This document shows positions 31,779-39,195 of a stretch of DNA of 39,195 nt, piece by piece. The notes beneath the pieces were generated by a model. It saw only the letters and a program-made list of their open reading frames with translations, made no database searches and was not told the DNA's origin. The first letter of the stretch is position 1; every line of letters begins with the position of its first letter. The stretch is from Planctomycetaceae bacterium (GTDB lineage Bacteria > Planctomycetota > Planctomycetia > Pirellulales > Thermoguttaceae). The translations under genes were made by a program, and so were the position numbers. The stretch is from assembly GCA_031267635.1 (NCBI GenBank), contig JAIRYX010000340.1, positions 1-39,195 of the forward strand. The letters are read 5' to 3'.

Positions 31779-33650
31779 ATGATTCAATTAACAAATAACG
31801 GCAAAACTCCGTCTTTCAGTGAAGCTGTTCATCATGGAATCCTTGTTTTCGACGGTCCGATGGGAACGGAGTTGTACCGTCGGCACATTTTTACGAACCG
31901 TTGTTACGACGAGCTGAATTTGAGTGAACCAAAATTAGTTAAAAATATTCATTCCGATTATTGTAATGCCGGAGCGGATGTTTTGACAACAAATACTTAC
32001 GGCGCGAACCGTCTTGTTCTTGAAAAATATGGTATTGCCGACAAAGTTGCCGCGATCAATCATGCCGGAGTTCAACTAGCTCGTGAAGCGTCGGCGGAAG
32101 CGGATCGTCAGGTGTTCATTGCCGGCTCTATCGGACAAATTTATTCCGGCATTCATTCGGAACAAGAACGAATTGGTGCGATTGTCGAACAAGCCGTTGC
32201 GTTGAAAGACGCTGGCGCGGACGTGCTTATTTTTGAGACGCAGCCGTCCCGTGCCGCGCTCGAACTTTGCATTAAGGCGATGCAAACATTGCCGGATATT
32301 CCTTATATTTTGTCTTGCGCTATTGTTCGTGGTTGCGAATCGGCGTCGGGCGAAACCGTGCAGCGGTTATTTTCGCCGTTTCATGTTGGAAAATCGCAAT
32401 TAGTCGCGGTTGGCGTTAACTGCGGCATGGGACCGGACGGCATTCTCGAAGCGGTCGAACAGGCAATCCAAGTCGCCAAACTACCGCTTATCGTGCAGCC
32501 GAATGCCGGAATGCCGAAAGAGTTTGAAGGACGTACGATTTATTATTGTTCGCCGGAATATATTGCGACATACGCAATGCGTTATATTACTCTCGGTGCG
32601 GCGGCGGTCGGCGGATGTTGCGGGACAACGCCGGAACATATCGCCGAAATTGCGAAAATGATTAAACCGCTTTCGCGTGCCAGGACGTCAGAAACCAACG
32701 TGATTCAGAATCTACAGCAAGATGTGGAAGAAAAGCCGGAATTGCAATTTTCCGAGCGTTCGCGGCTTGCGTGGAAATTGGCAAACCGGCAATGGGTGAC
32801 AACGGTGGAAATCGTGCCGCCTCGCGGGTACGATTTAGCGGCAACGATTGAAAAGGCGAAAACTTTGCATCGGCACGGGATTGACGCAATTAACTTGCCG
32901 GACGGACCGCGTGCCAGCTCGCGGATTTCATCGTTAATTACGGCGGAACGTCTGCAAAACGAGGCGCATATCGAAACGATTTTGCATGTCTGTTGCCGCG
33001 ACCGGAATTTAATCGGAATGCAGGCAGACTTGCTCGGTTGTGCGGCGGCAGGAGTGCGAAACATTCTTTTTGTCACCGGCGATCCGCCGAAATTAGGGCA
33101 TTATCCCAACGCAACCGGTGTGTTCGATACCGATTCGATTGGAATGTGCGCCGTGCAGCGACGGCTGAATCACGGCGTGGATTTGGGCGGTCAAACGTTG
33201 GAACCGCCAACTCAAGCGGTTATTGGCGTTGGACTTGACCCGACTTCTCCGGACAGAAAACGGGAAATTGACCGTTTTAAACGGAAAATTGAAGCCGGTG
33301 CAGAATTTGCCATCACGCAACCAGTGTTCGACTCGAATTTCTTGAAGTCGTTTCTTGAAGAAATCGGCAATGCGGCAGGTGGGCGTCCAATTCCGATTCT
33401 TGCGGGAATCTGGCCTCTTGCAAGTTATCGGAACGCACAATTTATGCGAAACGAAGTGCCGGGCGTCGTCATTCCCGACGCGACAATGTATCGGATGGAA
33501 GCAGTTTCGTCTCAATCGCGAGACGAACAACTTGCTGTCGGCATTGAAATTGCCCGCGAATCAATAGCGGCAATTCGCGGCGCAGTTGCCGGAATTCAAG
33601 TCAGCGCACCGTTCGGACGAATTGAAATCGCGCTGGCAGCTCTGGAATAA
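31779..33650 (+). CDS. Bifunctional homocysteine S-methyltransferase / methylenetetrahydrofolate reductase
   Basis: A 623-residue fusion for methionine synthesis and one-carbon metabolism. Residues 1 to about 295 are a zinc-type homocysteine methyltransferase (ILVFDGPMGTELYRR, LTTNTYGANR, and the metal cysteines of GVNCGMGPDG and GGCCGTTPEHI). Residues about 325-623 are MetF: TVEIVPPRGYDLAATIEKA, NLPDGPRASSRISS, LFVTGDPPKLGHYPNATGVF and ITQPVFDSNF. The same fusion order is known from YitJ-type proteins. It can reduce methylene-THF and pass the methyl group to homocysteine, although the methyl donor for this class is debated. The ATG lies after an A-rich stretch with only a weak AAAAGAT site. 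It stands alone between repeat-filled spacers. Confidence 0.95.
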   Translation: MIQLTNNGKTPSFSEAVHHGILVFDGPMGTELYRRHIFTNRCYDELNLSEPKLVKNIHSDYCNAGADVLTTNTYGANRLVLEKYGIADKVAAINHAGVQLAREASAEADRQVFIAGSIGQIYSGIHSEQERIGAIVEQAVALKDAGADVLIFETQPSRAALELCIKAMQTLPDIPYILSCAIVRGCESASGETVQRLFSPFHVGKSQLVAVGVNCGMGPDGILEAVEQAIQVAKLPLIVQPNAGMPKEFEGRTIYYCSPEYIATYAMRYITLGAAAVGGCCGTTPEHIAEIAKMIKPLSRARTSETNVIQNLQQDVEEKPELQFSERSRLAWKLANRQWVTTVEIVPPRGYDLAATIEKAKTLHRHGIDAINLPDGPRASSRISSLITAERLQNEAHIETILHVCCRDRNLIGMQADLLGCAAAGVRNILFVTGDPPKLGHYPNATGVFDTDSIGMCAVQRRLNHGVDLGGQTLEPPTQAVIGVGLDPTSPDRKREIDRFKRKIEAGAEFAITQPVFDSNFLKSFLEEIGNAAGGRPIPILAGIWPLASYRNAQFMRNEVPGVVIPDATMYRMEAVSSQSRDEQLAVGIEIARESIAAIRGAVAGIQVSAPFGRIEIALAALE

Positions 33651-33789
33651 TAAGCCGAAAGAAATATATGCAGGGACAAGTTGAATTTGCTCCTGCATAA
33701 TTATTCTATATCGTTTTACCGCTAATTGATCGCACGCACACTGCCGACGATTGTGACTGACAAAATTGCTGGCGTTCCCTTCTTGCAAT

Positions 33790-33897
33790 GTTCTGCTTAT
33801 TTCACATTTTAGGGAGGGATTGATTTCTACAATCCTGTAACGATTCAGTTTTCCAAGCCAAAGTAACCCGCACTGAGTCACTCATGTGACGCATGAG
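33790..33897. repeat. Interspersed repeat, copy G1 (TTATTTCACATTTTAGGGAG)
   Basis: CTGCTTATTTCACATTTTAG then GGAGGGATTGATTT and CTGTAACGATTCAGTTTTCC match 7802-7865 and, inverted, 30010-30085. The right edge has CTCATGTGACGCATGAGG, like the CTCATGTTACGCATGG motif flanking the copy at 38404. No gene is supported in the spacer 33651-34368. Confidence 0.65.
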
Positions 33898-33989
33898 GTC
33901 TGTGTAAGTATTTTCCATTGTAATTGTCCGTATCTTTTTTTAAAAAAGACGCGTATTTTTTAAAAAATGATCCGTGTATGTTTTTAGAA

Positions 33990-34115
33990 GGTAACTATTC
34001 AGTTGCCCGAACGGCTTTATTATTGCCGCCCTTATTTATCAAGATTCCCTTAATAGCCGTGCGGATTGATTTGGCTTGGGCAACTGGCGCCATAGTGTTC
34101 TAATTGCGTTTTCAA
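33990..34115. repeat. MITE-like element, short copy G2
   Basis: The left terminal repeat GGTAACTATTCAGTTGCCCG and core GCCGCCCTTATTTATCAAG, CCCTTAATAGCC are directly followed by GCGGATTGATTTGGCTTGGG, the inverse of the same terminal repeat. This is an internally deleted copy of the 340-bp element. Confidence 0.7.
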
Positions 34116-34149
34116 AAAACGAAATAATCAGGCAATTTTATCCCGAGTG

Positions 34150-34240
34150 GAATCGTCTATAGTTTTTGGATACGCGTCTTGCGTAATCGGAAGATGTACT
34201 GTACAATTTCTTGATGTTTTTTGCTTACAGGCAAAAGTCC
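34150..34240 (-). pseudogene. Coding remnant matching 29530-29610
   Basis: The stretch GGATACGCGTCTTGCGTAAT, then CGGAAGATGTACTGTACAA and TTGATGTTTTTTGCTTA, is a near copy of 29540-29600. Read leftwards it encodes KTSRNCTVHLPITQDAYPK. Only this short piece remains. Confidence 0.4.
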
Positions 34241-34368
34241 TTGTCATAGTTAATAAGATGCTTTCAAAATACATATTATGGCATTTTTCTAAAAAAGTAA
34301 GACTTCCCCAAAGACAAAATAAGCAGAAATTTTTCATAATTTCGCATATATATTGAGGAGAAAACGAC

Positions 34369-37300
34369 GTGTTGAATCGTGTGCAAAGCATTGTGTTGAT
34401 TGGATTGACTGCATTGCTTGCAGCTTGTTTATTTAGTTATTCGAGCGCCGACCCGCCCGATTCACTGCAAATTCCAACGCCGGAAAATTATCAAAATTGG
34501 GGCGGAAAGTACGGAGCGTATCTTGCGTCGTGGCTTTTTAACGCGGTCGGATATTCCGCGTATCTTCTTTTGGCGTCGTTTATCGTATTCATTGTTTATC
34601 ATTGGTACGAAAAAAAAATGGATCAAATCTTCGTGCGTTTGATTGGATTAGTTCTCATTTTTGTCGGCACGGACGGACTTGCAAGCGTTCATTTTACTGG
34701 AAAATGGGACGGACCGATGATCGGTCCCGGCGGTTATCTCGGCGTAACGGTTCATTATTTTCTCAATGCTTATTTCGCCCCGATTGGAGTAACGATTCTT
34801 TTTTCGTGTTGTCTTCTTTCAGGACTTGTTTTGGCTTGCGATTACTCTATTATCCGTATTGGTTTGTGGCTTTTCGGATTGTATCCGTTTGGAAACGACA
34901 CGGAACCCAAGACTTTCAGACGCGAGAAAAGACTGGTTTTGAAAACCGATATATCGCGACGACCACGATCAATTTTGCCCGAAAAAAATCAGAACGCGGA
35001 AATTGATGAAATCAACGATGAAAAAGAGGAGCCAGAAGAAATCAGTCCGAAAACGATAACCATCGCGGATGAAGACACAAATGGTTACAGTAGTGGATAT
35101 GAGGAGGATGAAAATGATAACGAAGAAGACGAAAGCGAAGAGGAAGAAGACGAAATCAACGAAACACCGGAAAAGAAAACATCGGGAAACAGTTTGACGA
35201 ATCATCAAACAGTTCCTACTCCGCACGAAACTGTATTGCAATCACCGCCATATTCGCCCAAACAAACACCGACTTACGAAGATCAAGGCGACGAAGAAGA
35301 AGATGATGATGCGGCGGAAAGCGATTATGAATTGCCGTCGCTGGATTTGTTGTTGGAAGGCGAAAATCTCGACAAAGGGCAACAAGAACGAGATGCTCGG
35401 CGACAAGGGAAACTCCTCGAAGAAGCGTTTTCCAATTTTGGCGTGAATGTCAATGTTGTCAACGTTCAATGCGGTCCTGTCATTGCGCAATTTGAAATTC
35501 AATTGGAACGCGGAGTGCAATTGAAAAAAATCCATGGTCTCACGGATGATCTTGCCGTTGCGATGGGCGGTGCGGAAAGCGTTCGTATTGTCGCGCCGCT
35601 TCCCGGAAAGAATACGGTTGGCGTGGAATTACCAAATCCACAACGGCAGAAAGTACGGTTGCGTGAAGTCATTGAAAAAACGCCGGATAAAATCAAAGCG
35701 AAAATGGCGGTTCCGATTTTTTTGGGACAAGATGTTGTCGGCGAGCCATTGGTGATTGACCTTGCGAAAATGCCGCACTTACTCATTGCCGGTCAAACAG
35801 GAAGCGGAAAAAGCGTTTGTCTCAATTCAATCATCGTTTCGATTTTGATGACGCGCACGCCGGAAGAATGTCGCATGATTTTGATTGATCCGAAAATGGT
35901 CGAGTTGAGTCCGTATCAATCCATTCCGCACCTCATGCACCCTGTCGTTACCGATATGAAAAAAGCGGAAGCGATTCTCGGCTGGGTCGTGGAAAAAATG
36001 GAGCAGCGTTATCAAATTCTCGCCAACGCAAGAGTTCGGCAATTAAGCGAATACAACGCATTGACCGAAGAAGAGCTTTACAATCGCGTCAAGCCGCAAT
36101 CGGACGAAGAATGGGAAAACACGCCGCGTTCGATGCCATATTTAGTGATTGTCGCCGACGAAATGGCGGATATGATGATGACCGCCGCAAAAGAAGTGGA
36201 AGATCATATTATTCGTTTAGCGCAAAAAAGCCGCGCGGTCGGAATTCATCTCGTTTTGGCGACGCAAAAACCAACGGTCGATGTAATTACCGGATTGATC
36301 AAATCGAATTTACCGGCGCGGCTTGCGTTTCAGGTGGCGTCGCGCACGGATAGTCAAGTGATTCTCGACGCCATCGGTGCGGACAAATTGCTCGGTCACG
36401 GCGATATGCTTTTTCTCAAACCCGGCACAAGTCAATTGGTGCGAGGACAAGGCATTCTTGTCGAAAACGCGGAAATCGACGACGTCATTGAGAGCGTGGC
36501 AACCGATACGCCGGACTACGTAAAAGAACTTGTCGAACTGAAAACCGAAGGCGGAGCGTCTAGCATGTTGACTGACCCGCGCGACGAATTGTTCAATGAA
36601 GTCGTGGAATATGTACTTCGGGAAGGAAAAGGAAAAGCGAGCATTTCGTTGATTCAACGCAAGTTTAAGATTGGCTATCAACGTTCGGCGAGGATTGTCG
36701 ATTTTATGTACGACGATGGAATTGTCGGCGAGCCAAATGGGTCGCATCCCCGTGATGTGATTATGACGCTGCAACAATGGCGGTCGCGGCTTGCCGAGAT
36801 GGAACCCGTACTTACAGCTTCCAACAACGCAGCAGAAAAACAGCCGTCCGCAAGGCAGCAATCTGAAAAACAGCCGCATTCGGAACGATTTTCATCGCCG
36901 CAAACGTCGGCGGAACATCGTATCGCGGAAGATACTCAAATCCGTCGGCATCAAGGGCACGCAACAGGGCGAAGCACGCCGCCGAACATCGCACCAAATC
37001 TTGTGCCGGTTGCCGTTCCGCAAATGCCGCAAAAACCGCCAAAACCGTCACGTATTGAAGCGGGTGTTGGTCCGGTTATTCCGGTGGACGACTCCATGTT
37101 GACGGAAATTAAACCGAATACAAAGAAACCGCTCAAAAACGAAGAAGAATTTGAAATTCTCCATCTATCGCATAAAAATTTAAATCCAATAAGCAAAGCG
37201 GTAAATAATCCGTTTGGCGTTGTGCCGATTACCGACAGCGACGTTATCGACAACACCGACACGGAAGGCGACGAATGGGAATACGAATACGTTTATGAAG

Positions 37301-37509
37301 AAGTGGATGCGGACGAAGAAAACAATGACGAATATGATGGCGAGGAGGAGGATGAAGATTCCGTAGCCGACGTCAATATGCAATATCCCGACGAAGTGGA
37401 TATTAAATCCGGCGGCGATTGGGAATCGGAAGAAGATTGGGAAGAAGAAACTGATGAGGAATGGGAAAACGAGGATTGGGAGGAAGACGAATACGAGGAG
37501 GAAGATTGA
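34369..37509 (+). CDS. ftsK: FtsK/SpoIIIE DNA translocase with acidic C-terminal tail
   Basis: The 1046-residue membrane DNA pump that clears chromosomes from the division septum. Residues 1-170 carry about four membrane helices. Residues 200-325 are an acidic linker. Residues 326-725 are the motor: alpha part, then Walker A GQTGSGKS (475-482) and Walker B LVIVADEMAD (592-601). Residues 740-800 are the gamma winged helix that reads KOPS-type sites (GKASISLIQRKFKIGYQRSA). After it, where FtsK normally ends, is a ~240-residue extra tail: first Pro/Gln/Ser-rich, then strongly acidic and Trp/Tyr-containing (EEDWEEETDEEWENEDWEED) to the stop. The start is GTG, with GAGGAG eight bases upstream. It lies alone between repeat DNA and nth. 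Confidence 0.96.
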   Translation: MLNRVQSIVLIGLTALLAACLFSYSSADPPDSLQIPTPENYQNWGGKYGAYLASWLFNAVGYSAYLLLASFIVFIVYHWYEKKMDQIFVRLIGLVLIFVGTDGLASVHFTGKWDGPMIGPGGYLGVTVHYFLNAYFAPIGVTILFSCCLLSGLVLACDYSIIRIGLWLFGLYPFGNDTEPKTFRREKRLVLKTDISRRPRSILPEKNQNAEIDEINDEKEEPEEISPKTITIADEDTNGYSSGYEEDENDNEEDESEEEEDEINETPEKKTSGNSLTNHQTVPTPHETVLQSPPYSPKQTPTYEDQGDEEEDDDAAESDYELPSLDLLLEGENLDKGQQERDARRQGKLLEEAFSNFGVNVNVVNVQCGPVIAQFEIQLERGVQLKKIHGLTDDLAVAMGGAESVRIVAPLPGKNTVGVELPNPQRQKVRLREVIEKTPDKIKAKMAVPIFLGQDVVGEPLVIDLAKMPHLLIAGQTGSGKSVCLNSIIVSILMTRTPEECRMILIDPKMVELSPYQSIPHLMHPVVTDMKKAEAILGWVVEKMEQRYQILANARVRQLSEYNALTEEELYNRVKPQSDEEWENTPRSMPYLVIVADEMADMMMTAAKEVEDHIIRLAQKSRAVGIHLVLATQKPTVDVITGLIKSNLPARLAFQVASRTDSQVILDAIGADKLLGHGDMLFLKPGTSQLVRGQGILVENAEIDDVIESVATDTPDYVKELVELKTEGGASSMLTDPRDELFNEVVEYVLREGKGKASISLIQRKFKIGYQRSARIVDFMYDDGIVGEPNGSHPRDVIMTLQQWRSRLAEMEPVLTASNNAAEKQPSARQQSEKQPHSERFSSPQTSAEHRIAEDTQIRRHQGHATGRSTPPNIAPNLVPVAVPQMPQKPPKPSRIEAGVGPVIPVDDSMLTEIKPNTKKPLKNEEEFEILHLSHKNLNPISKAVNNPFGVVPITDSDVIDNTDTEGDEWEYEYVYEEVDADEENNDEYDGEEEDEDSVADVNMQYPDEVDIKSGGDWESEEDWEEETDEEWENEDWEEDEYEEED

Positions 37510-37696
37510 AAAACTTTAGGGAATCTTTTACTGCTTATTTTTTAGCCGCAAGTACACGAATTATTGACGAATAAAAATATCATAAGGAAACTTCCAAAAA
37601 ACTTCTCTTTTTACTGTACTATTTGTTAAGTATCGTCTTTTACGATATTGTAGTTTTGAAAACGCAGTGGTTTAGACGTTGCCATAAGAATATTTT

Positions 37697-38335
37697 CTAC
37701 TGAACGCCGATTCTTGGACAAATATCGTTGAGCAAGCAATCTTCGCAACAAGGTTTTCTTGCGGAACACGTTTCACGTCCGTGAAAAATCAGCCGATGAC
37801 TTATGCCAATCCATTCCGATTTTGGAAACAACGGCATTAAATCTCGTTCGATTTTCTCCGGCGTATTCGATTCGCTCAATCCAATCCGATGCGAAAGACG
37901 TTCCACATGTGTATCGACAACAACTCCGACTGCAATTCCGAAGCCGTTTCCCAAAACGCAGTTTGCGGTTTTTCGCCCAACACCGGGAAGTTGTATCAAT
38001 TTCTCCATATCCGCCGGAACTTCGCCATGGTATGTCTGTTCAAGAATTTCGCAAGCGGCTTTGATATTTTTCGCTTTGTTATGAAAAAATCCGGTAGTAC
38101 GAATATCATTTTCGAGTTCATTCAGATTAGCCGCCGCAAAATCCCGTGCGGAACGATATTTTTGAAACAAATCTTTGGTAACAATATTGACACGGACGTC
38201 GGTACATTGTGCCGAAAGAATTGTTGCCACAAGAATCTGTAAAGGATTTTCATAATGCAAAGCACATCGAGCTTCCGTGTATTTCTTTTTAAGCCGTCGA
38301 AGAACTTTTGCAGCATATTTTTTGTCAGTTGGCAT
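37697..38335 (-). CDS. nth: Endonuclease III
   Basis: A 212-residue base-excision-repair DNA glycosylase/AP lyase acting on oxidised pyrimidines. The helix-hairpin-helix LPGVGRKTA (116-124) contains the catalytic Lys122, and VDTHVERL contains Asp141. The [4Fe-4S] ligands Cys190, 197, 200 and 206 have the exact C-x6-C-x2-C-x5-C spacing. The length is that of typical Nth. The ATG is followed directly by MPTDKKYAAKVLRRLKKKY. It converges with ftsK. No ribosome binding site is obvious (TTTGAATT precedes the ATG). Confidence 0.95.
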   Translation of the reverse strand: MPTDKKYAAKVLRRLKKKYTEARCALHYENPLQILVATILSAQCTDVRVNIVTKDLFQKYRSARDFAAANLNELENDIRTTGFFHNKAKNIKAACEILEQTYHGEVPADMEKLIQLPGVGRKTANCVLGNGFGIAVGVVVDTHVERLSHRIGLSESNTPEKIERDLMPLFPKSEWIGISHRLIFHGRETCSARKPCCEDCLLNDICPRIGVQ

Positions 38336-38403
38336 AATTCAAAAAGCGTTGGTGAAAATGACTTTGTAAAATCTTTATGATCTCATGTTACGCATGGGCT
38401 ATC

Positions 38404-38743
38404 GTAACTATTCAGCCGCTCCAACCCAATAAATCCGCACGGGGCGTCTGAATAATTATCCGAAAGACTTTACTATTGCAGCCCTTATTTATCAAGTTTC
38501 CCTTAGTAGCCAACAAAGCCCTCAAACGCGCGCCCTTATGCCCTGATGTTTTAGACCATGGATTGTTATCAAAACAAATGGAACGAACAATAAGGGAATA
38601 AAGACGCATGTGGGCGCGATTCGGGCTACTAAGGGAAAAGTTGATAAATAAGGGCGGCAATAATAATATGTTCCGGTAAAATTGACGGTAACTATTCCGT
38701 TGTCCGGTACGGATTTATTTGATTTGAGCGACTGAATAGTTAC
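38404..38743. repeat. MITE-like palindromic element, best copy (B)
   Basis: A 340-bp element. The left end GTAACTATTCAGCCGCTCCA and right end TTTGAGCGACTGAATAGTTA plus C are inverted repeats matching over about 40 bases with a few changes. Inside, GCCCTTATTTATCAAGTTTC, CCTTAGTAGCC is mirrored by GGGCTACTAAGGG, TTGATAAATAAGGGC. Outside, CTCATGTTACGCATGGGC (38382) is again mirrored by GCTCATGCGTAACATGAG (38763), so the palindrome reaches about 400 bases. No transposase ORF is inside. Clear target-site duplications were not seen. Confidence 0.8.
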
Positions 38744-38765
38744 GTTTCCTGAATGTTAATCGCTC

Positions 38766-38975
38766 ATGCGTAACATGAGTTATGATGTCTATTTTATCAT
38801 AGATACGCCGAGAAAAAACACCCCTGCTCTTGTATTACTGCTTGCGCAGGTGTTTCTTTATTTTTTGATGTTTGTGTTTTATGGTGGAATTTTCGGCGCT
38901 CTTGTAAGCGTGGATATTTGTTATCTCTTCGTTCGGTATGGTAAAATGCGAATAGCGTTGTTATTGCGACGGTGA
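38766..38975 (+). CDS. Small hydrophobic hypothetical protein
   Basis: A 69-codon ORF with a hydrophobic middle (VLLLAQVFLYFLMFVFYGGI and VSVDICYLFV), probably two membrane helices, ending basic (RIALLLRR). Its first ATG lies inside the inverted-repeat flank of the adjacent element; an ATG three codons later is just as good. There is no ribosome binding site. It overlaps the next small ORF by four bases (GTGA), suggesting coupling. No family is recognised. Its position beside a repeat makes a chance ORF possible. Confidence 0.35.
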   Translation: MRNMSYDVYFIIDTPRKNTPALVLLLAQVFLYFLMFVFYGGIFGALVSVDICYLFVRYGKMRIALLLRR

Positions 38976-39178
38976 AACTTATATATCGCGTGGACGGATT
39001 TTATATTTTACTGCACAGCAAAACGCCAATCCTCGTATTGTACGAAGCCCCGAAACCCAATACAGGCAGCTTATATCCAAAAGTATTAACACAAATATTA
39101 CGCGGTGCTTTGCAAGAGTTTTTTGATAGTGGCACGTATTTTTTTGATTTTTTTTGGGTCGTCGTTCACGAGGTCTAA
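38972..39178 (+). CDS. Small hypothetical protein, coupled to the previous ORF
   Basis: A 68-codon ORF (GTG start) that overlaps the stop of the preceding ORF in GTGA. It reads KLIYRVDGFYILLHSKTPIL and later LTQILRGALQEFFDSGTYFF, a plausible small mixed alpha/beta protein, not recognised. The overlap and shared strand support a pair of real small genes, but there is no further evidence. Confidence 0.3.
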   Translation: MKLIYRVDGFYILLHSKTPILVLYEAPKPNTGSLYPKVLTQILRGALQEFFDSGTYFFDFFWVVVHEV

Positions 39179-39195
39179 AAAATCGATGATTCTTA

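Overview
The window most likely comes from an anaerobic planctomycete (Planctomycetota). The evidence is two DUF1559 proteins with type IV prepilin-like N-termini and the planctomycete-typical AREAARRMQC motif, a zinc-ribbon/GYF protein, an HzsA-like dihaem protein fused to a SUMF1 domain, and an ECF sigma/anti-sigma pair. The [FeFe]-hydrogenase, the 2-oxoacid:ferredoxin oxidoreductase subunit and the pyrophosphate-dependent phosphofructokinase point to a fermentative anaerobe, perhaps gut-associated; that last step is inference. Base composition is moderate and no rRNA, tRNA or CRISPR array was seen.

Layout. Bases 1-7500 hold a zinc-ribbon/GYF protein (+), then on the minus strand thiS, the large dihaem/SUMF1 fusion, and an ECF sigma factor - anti-sigma - PDZ protein set. 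Bases 7500-15330 hold a perfect sigma-54-type promoter, repeat-rich leader DNA and two similar modules, each a DUF1559 protein followed by a small lipoprotein. The second module follows a secreted metallophosphoesterase and a decayed IS1634-type transposase. Bases 15440-19046 are dnaE (-). Bases 19050-20190 are gene-poor and hold two decayed copies of one coding fragment and a 21-bp tandem repeat. Bases 20200-26200 (+) hold an organophosphate antiporter, an orphan 2-oxoacid:ferredoxin oxidoreductase alpha subunit, a small membrane protein, HydA and a CheY-like receiver. Bases 26560-28700 (-) hold a NUDIX protein and the PPi-dependent phosphofructokinase. Bases 28700-38340 hold carA, a homocysteine methyltransferase/MetF fusion and an ftsK with an unusual acidic tail (all +), then nth (-), separated by long repeat-filled spacers. 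The right end has an intact-looking 340-bp palindromic element and two small ORFs.

The most striking non-coding signal is a family of MITE-like palindromic repeats in almost every long spacer. Terminal inverted repeats related to GTAACTATTCAGCCGCTC flank a core containing GCCCTTATTTATCAA and its inverse; other short inverted-repeat families are mixed among them. The second signal is the shared ~300-bp leader of the two DUF1559 genes, with a G tract (12 Gs in one copy), a small ORF with a good ribosome binding site, and an unresolved start codon.

Starts, families and repeat boundaries were judged by eye; no database search or folding calculation was possible.
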